The notes beneath the pieces are model-generated. The model was not told the DNA's origin, ran no database searches, and saw only the letters and a list, made by a program, of their open reading frames with translations. From the NCBI RefSeq assembly GCF_000152965.1, contig NZ_CH902583.1, positions 1,790,764-1,854,763 of the forward strand: 64,000 bases of DNA. Reading direction: 5' to 3'. Positions 52,601 to 59,954 of this stretch are shown here, piece by piece. Position 1 is the stretch's first letter; each line of letters starts with the position of its first letter. Made by a program: the position numbers and the translations under genes. Origin of the DNA: Roseobacter sp. MED193 (GTDB lineage Bacteria > Pseudomonadota > Alphaproteobacteria > Rhodobacterales > Rhodobacteraceae).

Positions 52601-52895
52601 GCAGTCGTTCCGCCGTCACCCCCTTGGCGGTGTTCAAGCGCATCTTCAGAATGCCCGCGACAATCACCGCAGCCAGGAAGCCACAACAGAGCACTAAGAG
52701 ATACTCAACCTGGCTCATCTCTTGCCCCCAGACATCCACAATAGGTGCAGGGGCTCCAATAGCATCGTTGATGATCCGCTTGGGCAACTCCAACGTGGCA
52801 TAGAGGAACGGAAAAATCAGCAAGGTCAGTGCCAACAGGCCCAGCTGCTGACGCTTTGAATAGCGCCAGATAAACGAAAACAGCGTGCGCGGCAT
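49665..52895 (-). CDS. pseudo-ABC exporter with cyclic-nucleotide-binding domain
   Basis: A 1076-residue protein. Residues 1-330 are an ABC-exporter membrane domain. The nucleotide-binding part has lost its motifs: the Walker A position (378-392, VAVKSSSDAERAA) has no GKS/T, the Q-loop Gln is Ser (430), the signature site (790-797) is ALLEPVFQ, Walker B (811-817) reads DLLILDR with Arg for the catalytic Glu, and the H-loop is LEDD. An insertion of about 330 residues (445-780) has two more Q-loop-like segments (FDPEAFNP near 556 and LDPSSYAP near 729, each followed by an ENxLF-type motif). Residues 895-1025 form a cNMP-binding domain (ARGESGDAVYLCLEGRAEL). The ATG at 52895 is used. Probably a sensor or flippase-type scaffold without ATPase activity. 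Confidence 0.8.
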   Translation of the reverse strand: MPRTLFSFIWRYSKRQQLGLLALTLLIFPFLYATLELPKRIINDAIGAPAPIVDVWGQEMSQVEYLLVLCCGFLAAVIVAGILKMRLNTAKGVTAERLLRRLRYSLISRMVRFPTPYFRTTSQGELVSMITSESEPMGGLMGDALAQPAFQAGQMATIVVFLFMQSVWFGLVSIALIPLQAWLIPLLQRQINLLNKDRIQEVRALAAEIGETAAGMSDLRGNGGWRYRLAQVSDRLGRLFDIRRRIYNKKYFMKFLNNLIGHMTPFVFYSAGGVLAIRGEITVGALVAGLAAYKDLSAPWKELLTYYNQVQDMGLRWSIMTERFAPKGMIDAALIEGVPDKLPHLRGDVVFRNVSLRDSEGNMVIENLSLTIPQGARVAVKSSSDAERAAFAQLLTREVLPTRGAITLAGHRLEALHQGVIAARVGYAHSHPYLFSGSLGDNVLMPLRSSPSLPRPSAETERQIAEAIRAGNSADPLEADWVNPALAGLGSEGDMRDWWFQLVEAMGVDQQLFRRTLHAQLQPSAQPFLEQQIVRLRPLIKQRLIEAGLDGVVHHFDPEAFNPAVPLASNMLFATPTRDIDPEELLAPGTLFYQVIRDQQLEDETLEIGLGVAETLIKTFGRDNLDHPLFQRLGLDEDVYCRLCNAAEEYAVQERALAANTAGGAANNGSKQGLSAASRAALMTIPFLLSAEQIGPGFLESFKARILKIRAASGGVLTARSKGLFAALDPSSYAPRLSVMENALFGKVSLHAGDKARQVEALVSEVVTAQGLQKRLALILYDLPTGLGGALLEPVFQERAAFTRAAIKRPDLLILDRALASHDSDSRLRTRDRLRALMPATTMIFLEDDFRHPERYDLFVEIHEGQIDGSATRGERRKKGRPEGLVAEDFRQKLDVIGRAELFTQLDSRNQRLLAFSAQWHRVGQGDLVFARGESGDAVYLCLEGRAELRWPDAPATTAPISVIEPGRLIGDLSVILRQPREMDLRAAEPCLFLRIGAEEYRAVIESDASVATQLLKTVSEHLVGLATRVRLAGLPVSGFTPEVMPGQEQQNTEAVGGPFASSSSRAEQKEDDELS

Positions 52896-53150
52896 ATCCG
52901 GTCCTTGTTGCATAAAAGCTGCATGACAGGGTCTTGCAGATGACACCGACTTGCCGCCTGCGGCAGAAATTGGGTCACTGTGGCGAAACTTGGCTACCCT
53001 ATGCACCAAATTCAAGAAAGCTAAGGTGATCTAGGTCACGCATGTTTACAGTTGCAGGCGCACAGGCGCGAATTTTCTACGCCTGCGTATCAACAGACCC
53101 CGGTCGCGGGGCAATAGAGGCTGGCCTCACAGGGTCAGAAACCAACAGAG

Positions 53151-54128
53151 ATGAATTTCAGCACCGCGAATCGGCGCAGCAAACAGGACAAGATCTCAGC
53201 TCCCACAGCCAAAGCTGCGGATGATGCGGACCCGCACTCATCACACCTAAATCAAGCGTCCCACAGTCGCCTGACTGGCTCCCGTTCTCTGGCGGGGTTG
53301 GCTCTGTTTTGTGCACTCTCAGCCTGTTCAACCCTGCCGCAATCAGGTTTCTCCTTTGCGACGCGTGGTGAACAGATCAATGAACAGCAGGCGCGCGCCC
53401 CTGCCCAGCAGACCAAAACCCAGGCTCAGTTTGCCCAGGGCAAGGTCACTCTGGTCGCGCCATCGGGCCATTGCCTTGACCTCACCATGCTGCGCCAGGA
53501 GGCCCAAGGTGGTTTTGCCCTGCTACCGCGATGCAATTTGATGAATGGCAACCGCCTGTTTGGGCGCAACCGCGCTGCAGTCATCACCGCCACCATCGGA
53601 CCCGCCAAGGGAGCAGAGGCTCCTTCTACCACAGAGCTGGCCCATTCAGCGGAGGGGGCAACTGTGCTCTACTATGAAGACAAAGGGATGTTGCCCCTGG
53701 TTCGATTAAGGTGGCCCGGTCATAGCGCCATGGGCGGCTCTGGCGCCAGTGACGAACACTGGCGGGGCGCTTTTGTCGTCAACGACCATCTTGTTGTCTT
53801 GGCACTCTATGCGCCCGAAGGCAGTGCGCTGTTAGGACCAGCCGGCGCCGAACTCCTGACCGAAATGACCAGCCGCAGCCGGAAGGCGAGCATCCAGACC
53901 GCCCCAAGGCCCGAGGCTGTCTCGTCCCTTCGCGCGGACCCCTCCCGGACTGGACAGGAGGCGCCGGCCGCTAGCATCCGGCCAAAATCGCGCCCCGCAA
54001 CCCAGCGCACGCACTCAGACGGTGCTTTGCAAAAAGTGCCAGAGGCTCCGGTAGAAAAACTCTCGCTGCGCAGACGAATTGGCGGTTTATTTCGCACCCC
54101 ACCCCCGGCTAGATTGACAACAGAGTAA
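53151..54128 (+). CDS. putative lipoprotein, 325 aa
   Basis: A 325-residue protein with a long hydrophilic N-terminus, then a hydrophobic stretch with lipobox LFCALSACST (LSAC), which points to lipid anchoring if that is the signal. The start would then be nearer the hydrophobic part than the ATG at 53151; no later start has a good site, so the start is uncertain. The mature part has Pro/Arg/Gln-rich low-complexity regions after a globular part (VTLVAPSGHCLDLTMLRQEA to LGPAGAELLTEM). I do not recognise the family. It is divergent from the pseudo-ABC gene. Function unknown. Confidence 0.65.
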   Translation: MNFSTANRRSKQDKISAPTAKAADDADPHSSHLNQASHSRLTGSRSLAGLALFCALSACSTLPQSGFSFATRGEQINEQQARAPAQQTKTQAQFAQGKVTLVAPSGHCLDLTMLRQEAQGGFALLPRCNLMNGNRLFGRNRAAVITATIGPAKGAEAPSTTELAHSAEGATVLYYEDKGMLPLVRLRWPGHSAMGGSGASDEHWRGAFVVNDHLVVLALYAPEGSALLGPAGAELLTEMTSRSRKASIQTAPRPEAVSSLRADPSRTGQEAPAASIRPKSRPATQRTHSDGALQKVPEAPVEKLSLRRRIGGLFRTPPPARLTTE

Positions 54129-54238
54129 AGAAGGCCGATGGCTCAGGCGGACGGATGCGCTAACAGATAGGCCTCCGGCACAAAAATCCCCAGGCAGAAG
54201 CCGCGGGAGACAAGACAACAAAGGGTGCAGAACGCGAT

Positions 54239-55000
54239 ATGGGCGGTTTTCTAAGCAAGCTGTTTCATCGGCGTGTATTACGGCATTGGCAGCGAGCGGC
54301 GGCCCAGGCCGCCAACATGCCGCTTCCACAGCTACGCCAACAGCGAAACCAAGCCCGGGTTCTGCGTGGCCAATTGGACCGACTGATCCATATTGCAGAG
54401 GGGCGCCTGGCCCTGCCGCAGATCGGTTCCTCCTTCTTTCCCCGCCCCCATGGTACAGATTGGTCCTGGCGGCCCGAGTTATGGCGTGGCCCAATGCCAA
54501 CGCCTGGGATATCCTCGGTGCCGTCCAAATCCAAACTGGGCGAGGAAATCACCCTGTTTCACGACTGCGGTGTCTCGGAGCTAACCCTGCGTCAGCTGCG
54601 CAACAGCCGCGAAGTGGATCTTGCCCCCTTTGGCCTGCGCATGGATGTCTTTAACTTTGATGGCTCATTTCTATCACTGGTGGTGGATCTGCCGACCGAA
54701 GCCTGCAAAGGTCTCTCACGTCACCACCTGGTGCGTATCGACAGCATTATCGAAACCGAAAAACCGATCGAAATTTTTGCCCGCCTCAATATTCGCCACG
54801 GCCCCAACACCGAACAGCTGGTGCGGGAACTGCCTCTGGGTGAGAAAGACGTCACCGTCGAATTTGACCTCGCCTATTCCGATCTGAACGAAAAACGTAT
54901 TGAGCGTATCTGGCTCGACCTCATTTTTGAGGCACCCGACATGAACCAAGTGGTTCTACGCGATCTGACTTTTGCGCGCCACCGCCGCGCCAATATCTGA
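54239..55000 (+). CDS. DUF6478 family protein
   Basis: A 253-residue cytoplasmic protein of a family found mostly in Rhodobacterales. The N-terminus MGGFLSKLFHRRVLRHWQRA is basic and helical; LFHDCGVSELTLRQLRNSRE, FARLNIRHGPNTEQLVREL and APDMNQVVLRDLTFARH are its conserved segments. The ATG at 54239 matches the family start. The small gene at 55011 follows after 10 bases, so the two form an operon. The function is not known. Confidence 0.85.
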   Translation: MGGFLSKLFHRRVLRHWQRAAAQAANMPLPQLRQQRNQARVLRGQLDRLIHIAEGRLALPQIGSSFFPRPHGTDWSWRPELWRGPMPTPGISSVPSKSKLGEEITLFHDCGVSELTLRQLRNSREVDLAPFGLRMDVFNFDGSFLSLVVDLPTEACKGLSRHHLVRIDSIIETEKPIEIFARLNIRHGPNTEQLVRELPLGEKDVTVEFDLAYSDLNEKRIERIWLDLIFEAPDMNQVVLRDLTFARHRRANI

Positions 55001-55010
55001 GGCCCAAGAG

Positions 55011-55391
55011 ATGAGCGACCTGACCGTCACCAAGATCCGTTTTCGCAATGGCACCTGGGAAGGGGTGATCCAGAATGCCGCAGATACCGGTCTGCCGCCA
55101 GACATTCAGGTGCTCTTTCAGGACCAGCCACTCGAGGGTGTCTCTATTACCGAAGGCAACGCCTCCGGTGAGTGGAATCTACATATTACCATCCCCACCG
55201 AGGCGATTGCCGACGGTGTGCAGACCTTTGTCATCACCGAAGGCGGCAGTGCGGGGCAAAAGTTGGAGAGCTTTTCGCTGATTGCAGGGGAAGCCACCGT
55301 TGATGATATGCGCGCCGAAATCGAGCTTCTGCGCGCTGAACTGGACATGCTGAAACGCGCCTTTCGCCGACACTGCCTGGAAACCAGCTGA
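55011..55391 (+). CDS. small beta-sandwich plus coiled-coil protein
   Basis: A 126-residue protein starting MSDLTVTKIRFRNGTWEGVI. The first 85 residues alternate hydrophobic and polar positions in the way of a beta sandwich, and the C-terminal AEIELLRAELDMLKRAFRRH is a heptad coiled coil. The ATG at 55011 lies 10 bases after the DUF6478 stop, with AAGAG upstream. It is probably an operon partner of the DUF6478 protein. I do not recognise the family beyond a roseobacter feel. Function unknown. Confidence 0.7.
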   Translation: MSDLTVTKIRFRNGTWEGVIQNAADTGLPPDIQVLFQDQPLEGVSITEGNASGEWNLHITIPTEAIADGVQTFVITEGGSAGQKLESFSLIAGEATVDDMRAEIELLRAELDMLKRAFRRHCLETS

Positions 55392-55420
55392 TCCAGGGCT
55401 GCACGGTGTCGCTGCGCGCT

Positions 55421-56167
55421 TTACGTCAGCCCGGCAAAGGCCTCTCCTAGATGTTTCATCGCCTTGGCAAAGGGCGCCGGTCCATAGCTGGCCCGCGCCA
55501 CACCGACCTTGGCCATGGCAGACAAAGACATGCTGCCCCGCATCATCACATTGACCGGCAGTGGCGTGCCCGCTGTGATCCCAGAAATCAGCGTGGCATC
55601 TGTCAGACCTGGCACAAAGAACCCACTGGCCCCGGCATGGGCATAGGCCTCTGCCCGCTCCAGCGCTTGATCAACCAAACCTGCATGTTTCTCTGGATCG
55701 GGCTCTTTCAGGAACAGATCTGTACGGGCATTGATAAAGTAATCGGCATTGGCCGCCCGCATGGCAGCAATCCGGCGGGCCTGCTCTGCAACCGAATATA
55801 GCCCCACGCCGCCGATGATCTGATCCTCAAAATTCACTCCCACAGCGCCGGTTTCCACCAGACTGCGAGCGTTCTGAGTCAGGCTGTCGGGCGTCTGGGC
55901 AAAACCACCCTCAAAATCCACTGTAAGCGGCAAGTCACATGTCGCGGTGATCCGGGTGACGATCTGCAGCAGCAGCGCTAACGGGATGTCCTCACCGTCA
56001 CCATAGCCCTGTGCCGCTGCAACGGACCAGCTGCCGGTGGCCAATGCCTGAGCTCCGGCCTTGGCAAGGGCGGCAGCGCTGCCTGCATCCCAGATATTAT
56101 AAAGCACCAAGGGCGTGCCGGGGTTATGCAGCGCGGCAAAAGCGCGGGTGCGCTCAGAATAGGTCAT
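55421..56167 (-). CDS. isocitrate lyase / PEP mutase family protein
   Basis: A 248-residue TIM-barrel protein. LVLYNIWDAGSAAALAKAGA, then TGSWSVAAAQGYGDGE, LTVDFEGGFAQT, VGVNFEDQI and INARTDLFL match the oxaloacetate-decarboxylase-like branch of the ICL/PEPM superfamily. Members split or rearrange C-C or C-P bonds of oxo-acids with Mg. Its ATG overlaps the ada stop by four bases. The substrate is unknown; a link to DNA alkylation repair is not obvious. Confidence 0.88.
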   Translation of the reverse strand: MTYSERTRAFAALHNPGTPLVLYNIWDAGSAAALAKAGAQALATGSWSVAAAQGYGDGEDIPLALLLQIVTRITATCDLPLTVDFEGGFAQTPDSLTQNARSLVETGAVGVNFEDQIIGGVGLYSVAEQARRIAAMRAANADYFINARTDLFLKEPDPEKHAGLVDQALERAEAYAHAGASGFFVPGLTDATLISGITAGTPLPVNVMMRGSMSLSAMAKVGVARASYGPAPFAKAMKHLGEAFAGLT

Positions 56168-57228
56168 GCCGTCAGCCTTTCTGTGTAGCTGGTTTCAATC
56201 TCGATAAGTCGCTGTTTTCGCCACAGCCCACCGCCATAGCCAGTCAGGCTGCCATCTGCCGACAAGACCCGGTAACAGGGAACAACCACGGCAATCTGAT
56301 TGCTGCCATTGGCCCGGGCCACCGCACGGGTTGCTGTTGGACGCCCCAAATCCTGAGCGATCTGCGAATAGCTGCGGGTTTCGCCAGCGGGGATTTGCAA
56401 CAGTTGGCGCCAGACCTCACGTTCAAAGCCGGTCCCATGCAGTGCCAAAGGCGTGTCGAACCGTGCCTGAGTTCCTGCAAAATAGTCAGAGAGTTCAGTG
56501 GCGATTTGCTGGGTCGGGGCCGGGCGACCAAAGCCAACTCCGCCTGGCTGCGCCTTTTGCAAGCGTTTCATCTCTCGCGGCAGGGCCTTGCGGTCGGCAA
56601 ATTCCAACAGATGCAACTTATGTTGGCAACTGATGGCAATCATAGCGCCCAGAGGGGTTTCAATCCAATCCGCCAAGAGCAGGGCATCCCTGCGAAAGCT
56701 GCCTGGAGCCATGCCCACCAGTCGAGCAAAAGCAGCACGAAAGGCCGAGGGACTGTCAAAGCCCGCATCAATCTGCGCCGCGATAACCGGCTCGCCCGCC
56801 GACAATGCGGTAAAGCCTTCTCGCAGCCGACGTTGCCGCGCCATTTCCAGAAAGGTCATGCCAAAGTGCCGCTTGAAGGCCCGACGCACGGTGGAGGGAT
56901 CATAGCCAAGATCAACCAGGTCACTCTCGCGCCAGCGATGGGTGGGGCGCACCTCCAGCGCATCCACAAGAGGCTGCACCATCGGGTCATCCCCAGCCGC
57001 GGCTTTGAGCGGCTTGCAGCGTTTGCAGGCACGAAATCCCGCCTCGATACATGCGCCGGGCGTGGCAAAGAACTGGCAGTTCTCGAATTTGGGATTGCGC
57101 GCCGGACAGCTTAGCCGACAAAAGATACCAGTGGAGGTCACACCCACATAGGCACGCCCCTCGTAGGCGGCGTCGCGGGAACAAAGTGCGGCATAGAGCG
57201 TTTGGGAATCAGGCAGGTCAAACATCAT
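56164..57228 (-). CDS. ada: bifunctional DNA repair protein / regulator Ada
   Basis: A 354-residue methyltransferase-regulator. The N-terminal zinc domain has Cys37, 41, 68 and 71 (GIFCRLSCPARNP and ACKRCKP), the middle AraC helix-turn-helix is WRESDLVDLGYDPSTVRRAF, and the C-terminal O6-alkylguanine domain has Cys318 in VVPCYRVLSADG, where Tyr replaces the His of the common PCHRV. The ATG at 57228 has no clear site. It transfers methyl groups from DNA and then activates its own regulon. The coupled PEP mutase-family gene follows. Confidence 0.9.
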   Translation of the reverse strand: MMFDLPDSQTLYAALCSRDAAYEGRAYVGVTSTGIFCRLSCPARNPKFENCQFFATPGACIEAGFRACKRCKPLKAAAGDDPMVQPLVDALEVRPTHRWRESDLVDLGYDPSTVRRAFKRHFGMTFLEMARQRRLREGFTALSAGEPVIAAQIDAGFDSPSAFRAAFARLVGMAPGSFRRDALLLADWIETPLGAMIAISCQHKLHLLEFADRKALPREMKRLQKAQPGGVGFGRPAPTQQIATELSDYFAGTQARFDTPLALHGTGFEREVWRQLLQIPAGETRSYSQIAQDLGRPTATRAVARANGSNQIAVVVPCYRVLSADGSLTGYGGGLWRKQRLIEIETSYTERLTA

Positions 57229-57321
57229 GGGATGAAACTAGACCTATCTCCCCGCAGTCGTCGCCGGTTTCCGGGCGTTAATGTAAAAATCTATGGATCA
57301 CAGATTTGTGTGGCCCCGGTT

Positions 57322-58404
57322 CTAGCGGCGCGGTTTCTTCTTGCGCTTCACGGCGGCGCGTATGGTTTTTTGCAGCGCCTTATCACTGCCCTTGCGCTCT
57401 GCCAACGAAGCAGTATTGAACCGCTCTTCAGCCGCGAGCTTGTTCCAGCGGTCCAGACGCAACTGGCTCACCTCACCTCTCTTGATGGCGGCATTGATGG
57501 CGCATCCCGGCTCGCTGTCATGTTTGCAATCGCGGAACTTGCACTGCCTGGCCAATAGGGTCAAATCTTCAAATAGATCAGCAATACCGCTTTCGGCCTC
57601 GGCCATCTGCAACTCACGCATTCCCGGCGTATCCATAACGGCACAGCCATTAGGTAAAAACCGCATATGCCGATGCCGGGTCGTGTGCCGTCCACGCGCG
57701 TCATCTTCGCGAATTTCTGCCGTCTCCGCAGTATCTTTACCAAAGAGCGCATTGACCAGTGTCGATTTTCCCACCCCAGATGAGCCTAGAAACACCAGCG
57801 TCTCTCCGGGTTTGCACCAGGGGGCAAGCTGGCCTTTCGCGGCATCGCTTTTGGCATTGAGCAAAACCACCGGCACCCGCGCTGAAATGGCCTCAGCCTG
57901 TTCCACATAGGGTGTCGGATCATCGCAGAGATCAGGTTTAGTCAGCAAGATAACCGGCGCAACACCGGCTTCAAAGGCCAAGGCCAGATAGCGCTCTAGC
58001 CGGGCGAGATTGAAATCCGGGTTACAGGAGCTGACGATAAAGCTGGTATCGGTATTTGCCGCGATCAATTGTAGGCTGCGGTCATGCCCTGGAGCGCGGC
58101 GTTTGAACAGGCTCTTGCGTTCCAATACCCGGCTGGAGGTGGGCAAGACTCGGTTCAGCAGCACCCAGTCCCCCACCGTGGCCGCCAATTTAGGCGGAAC
58201 CAACTCGTCTATGCCATCTCCCTGCACTCGCAGACCGCTGCGATGAGCCTCGACGACCCGAACCGGCGGCGTTTCCTCCAGTTCAGTCCCCACCACCTGA
58301 TCTGCAAAAAACGGCTGCCAGCCGAGCTTTTCCAGCGCGGTCAGTACAGGGCTGTGCTGATCGGTCTCATTAGGCGGTGTAAGAGGGTCATCCCGTTTGA
58401 TCAT
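57322..58404 (-). CDS. rsgA: ribosome small subunit-dependent GTPase RsgA
   Basis: A 360-residue circularly permuted GTPase that assists 30S maturation. G4 (LLTKPDLC) comes before G1 (GSSGVGKSTLVNALFG) and G3 (MDTPGMREL), the expected order. An OB-fold N-terminus (VGDWVLLNRVLPTSSRVL) and a C-terminal zinc region (CKFRDCKHDSEPGC) are present. The ATG at 58404 (MIKRDDPLTPPN) is chosen over a longer frame. The C-terminus is strongly basic (KRKKKPRR). It stands alone, upstream of ada. Confidence 0.94.
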   Translation of the reverse strand: MIKRDDPLTPPNETDQHSPVLTALEKLGWQPFFADQVVGTELEETPPVRVVEAHRSGLRVQGDGIDELVPPKLAATVGDWVLLNRVLPTSSRVLERKSLFKRRAPGHDRSLQLIAANTDTSFIVSSCNPDFNLARLERYLALAFEAGVAPVILLTKPDLCDDPTPYVEQAEAISARVPVVLLNAKSDAAKGQLAPWCKPGETLVFLGSSGVGKSTLVNALFGKDTAETAEIREDDARGRHTTRHRHMRFLPNGCAVMDTPGMRELQMAEAESGIADLFEDLTLLARQCKFRDCKHDSEPGCAINAAIKRGEVSQLRLDRWNKLAAEERFNTASLAERKGSDKALQKTIRAAVKRKKKPRR

Positions 58405-58526
58405 GAAGGATCTGCTTTCTTGCCAAGGCGAGGCGAAACTGTTGCAAGGTTTAGAATCACAGATCGCCAGCCAGCAAAAGCCCCTTCGCACCTGTTCAAA
58501 TCAGACATGCATCCATGCGACAAAAA

Positions 58527-58552
58527 AGGACCGCTCCTGACGGAGCGGTCCT
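58527..58552 (-). terminator. rho-independent terminator of the gpmI-envC-ctpA operon
   Basis: AGGACCGCTCC and GGAGCGGTCCT form a perfect 11-bp stem with a four-base loop; on the minus strand TTTTTT directly follows. It lies 54 bases after the ctpA stop and before rsgA. Confidence 0.92.
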
Positions 58553-58606
58553 GATCTGTGCAAGGCGTTAAGTTTAGGGACTCCGCCCCTGGGGTTGCCC
58601 CGTAGA

Positions 58607-59947
58607 CTATTGCTTTGGTCCCAGTGCAACCAGACCTTTGAGAATGTCGATGGCATAGGCCAGCTGATAGTCCTGCTCACGCAGTGCAGCAGCTTTTTCG
58701 GCCCGCTCACGATCCTCTTTGATCTGGCGGATTTCATCTTCGGTCAGGCTATCATTGTTGAGGCTGCCCCTCAGATCCGCCTCAGTACGGGTGCGGCGGG
58801 CTGCGCTTTCCTCTTCGGCCTCTTCCGTCTCGGGGGTTCGGCGGGGCTGTTCAACCACGATGTCTGGGGAAACTCCCAGTGCCTGGATCGAGCGACCCGA
58901 TGGCGTGTAGTAACGCGCTGTGGTCAGCCGCATTGCGCCATTGCCCCGCAGCGGCATCACGGTCTGAACCGAGCCTTTGCCAAAGCTCTTGGTGCCTACG
59001 ACGATGGCCCGGCGATGGTCCTGCAGAGCGCCAGCCACAATTTCAGAGGCAGAGGCAGAACCACCATTAATCAACACCACGATGGGTTTGCCGTCCGACA
59101 GGTCGCCTGGCGTCGCGTTAAAGCGCTCGCCATCCTCAGGATTGCGCCCACGGGTCGAAACGATCTCGCCGCTGTCGAGGAAACTATCCGCTACACTGAT
59201 AGCTTCAGTCAGCAAACCACCCGGATTGTTGCGCAGATCCAGTACGATACCGCTGACCTTGTCGATGCCGCCGGCCTCTTCGATCTGTTCCTTCAAACCG
59301 GATTCCAGGTTAGGCGTGGTCTGCCGGTTAAAGGTGGTGATCCGCAGCACCACTGTTTCGCCTTCGGTCCGCGCCCGCACGGCTGTCAATTTGATGGTGT
59401 CGCGGATAATCGACACATCAAAGGGCTCTCCCTCGCCTTCGCGTACCACGGTGATCACGATCTCGGATCCCACCGGGCCGCGCATCAGGTCAACCGCTTC
59501 GTCCAGGCCCAGACCCAGCACGCTTTCGCCATCGACATGAGTGATGAAATCGCCGGCTTCCATGCCGGCCTCATCCGCAGGGGTGCCATCAATCGGAGAG
59601 ACAACTTTGACAAAGCCCTCTTCCTGCGTCACCTCAATGCCAAGCCCGCCAAATTCACCGCGGGTTTGCACCTGCATGCTGGCCGCATCATCGGGTTTCA
59701 GATAGCTGGAATGAGGGTCAAGCGACGTGAGCATGCCACCGATGGCCGCTTCGATCAGCTCTTTTTCGTCAACCTCTTCGACATATTGAGCGCGGATGCG
59801 CTCAAAGATATCGCCAAACAGATCAAGCTGTTCATAGACCGTCGCTTCGCGGTTCGCTTCCTGCGCCAGCAAAGGGCCGGCCACATAGGTTGTTGCGACG
59901 ATTCCGGCCAGCGTGCCGCCGATAGCCGCCATGGCAAATTTTCTCAT
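58607..59947 (-). CDS. ctpA: carboxyl-terminal processing serine protease
   Basis: A 446-residue S41 protease. The N-terminus MRKFAMAAIGGTLAGIVATT is a signal or anchor, a PDZ domain covers about 95-170 (GLGIEVTQEEGFVKVVSP), and the catalytic Ser and Lys are in NGGSASASEIVAGAL and GTKSFGKGSVQ. The C-terminal 80 residues are charged. The ATG at 59947 is the family-like start; a GTG upstream is possible. It cleaves periplasmic proteins such as peptidoglycan enzymes. It lies seven bases from the end of the envC-like gene. Confidence 0.94.
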   Translation of the reverse strand: MRKFAMAAIGGTLAGIVATTYVAGPLLAQEANREATVYEQLDLFGDIFERIRAQYVEEVDEKELIEAAIGGMLTSLDPHSSYLKPDDAASMQVQTRGEFGGLGIEVTQEEGFVKVVSPIDGTPADEAGMEAGDFITHVDGESVLGLGLDEAVDLMRGPVGSEIVITVVREGEGEPFDVSIIRDTIKLTAVRARTEGETVVLRITTFNRQTTPNLESGLKEQIEEAGGIDKVSGIVLDLRNNPGGLLTEAISVADSFLDSGEIVSTRGRNPEDGERFNATPGDLSDGKPIVVLINGGSASASEIVAGALQDHRRAIVVGTKSFGKGSVQTVMPLRGNGAMRLTTARYYTPSGRSIQALGVSPDIVVEQPRRTPETEEAEEESAARRTRTEADLRGSLNNDSLTEDEIRQIKEDRERAEKAAALREQDYQLAYAIDILKGLVALGPKQ

Positions 59948-59954
59948 GAAACCT

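Noticed and set aside
56011..57114. 367-residue plus-strand frame opposite ada and the PEP mutase-family gene
   Set aside because: It crosses two real genes on the other strand and has no recognisable domain.
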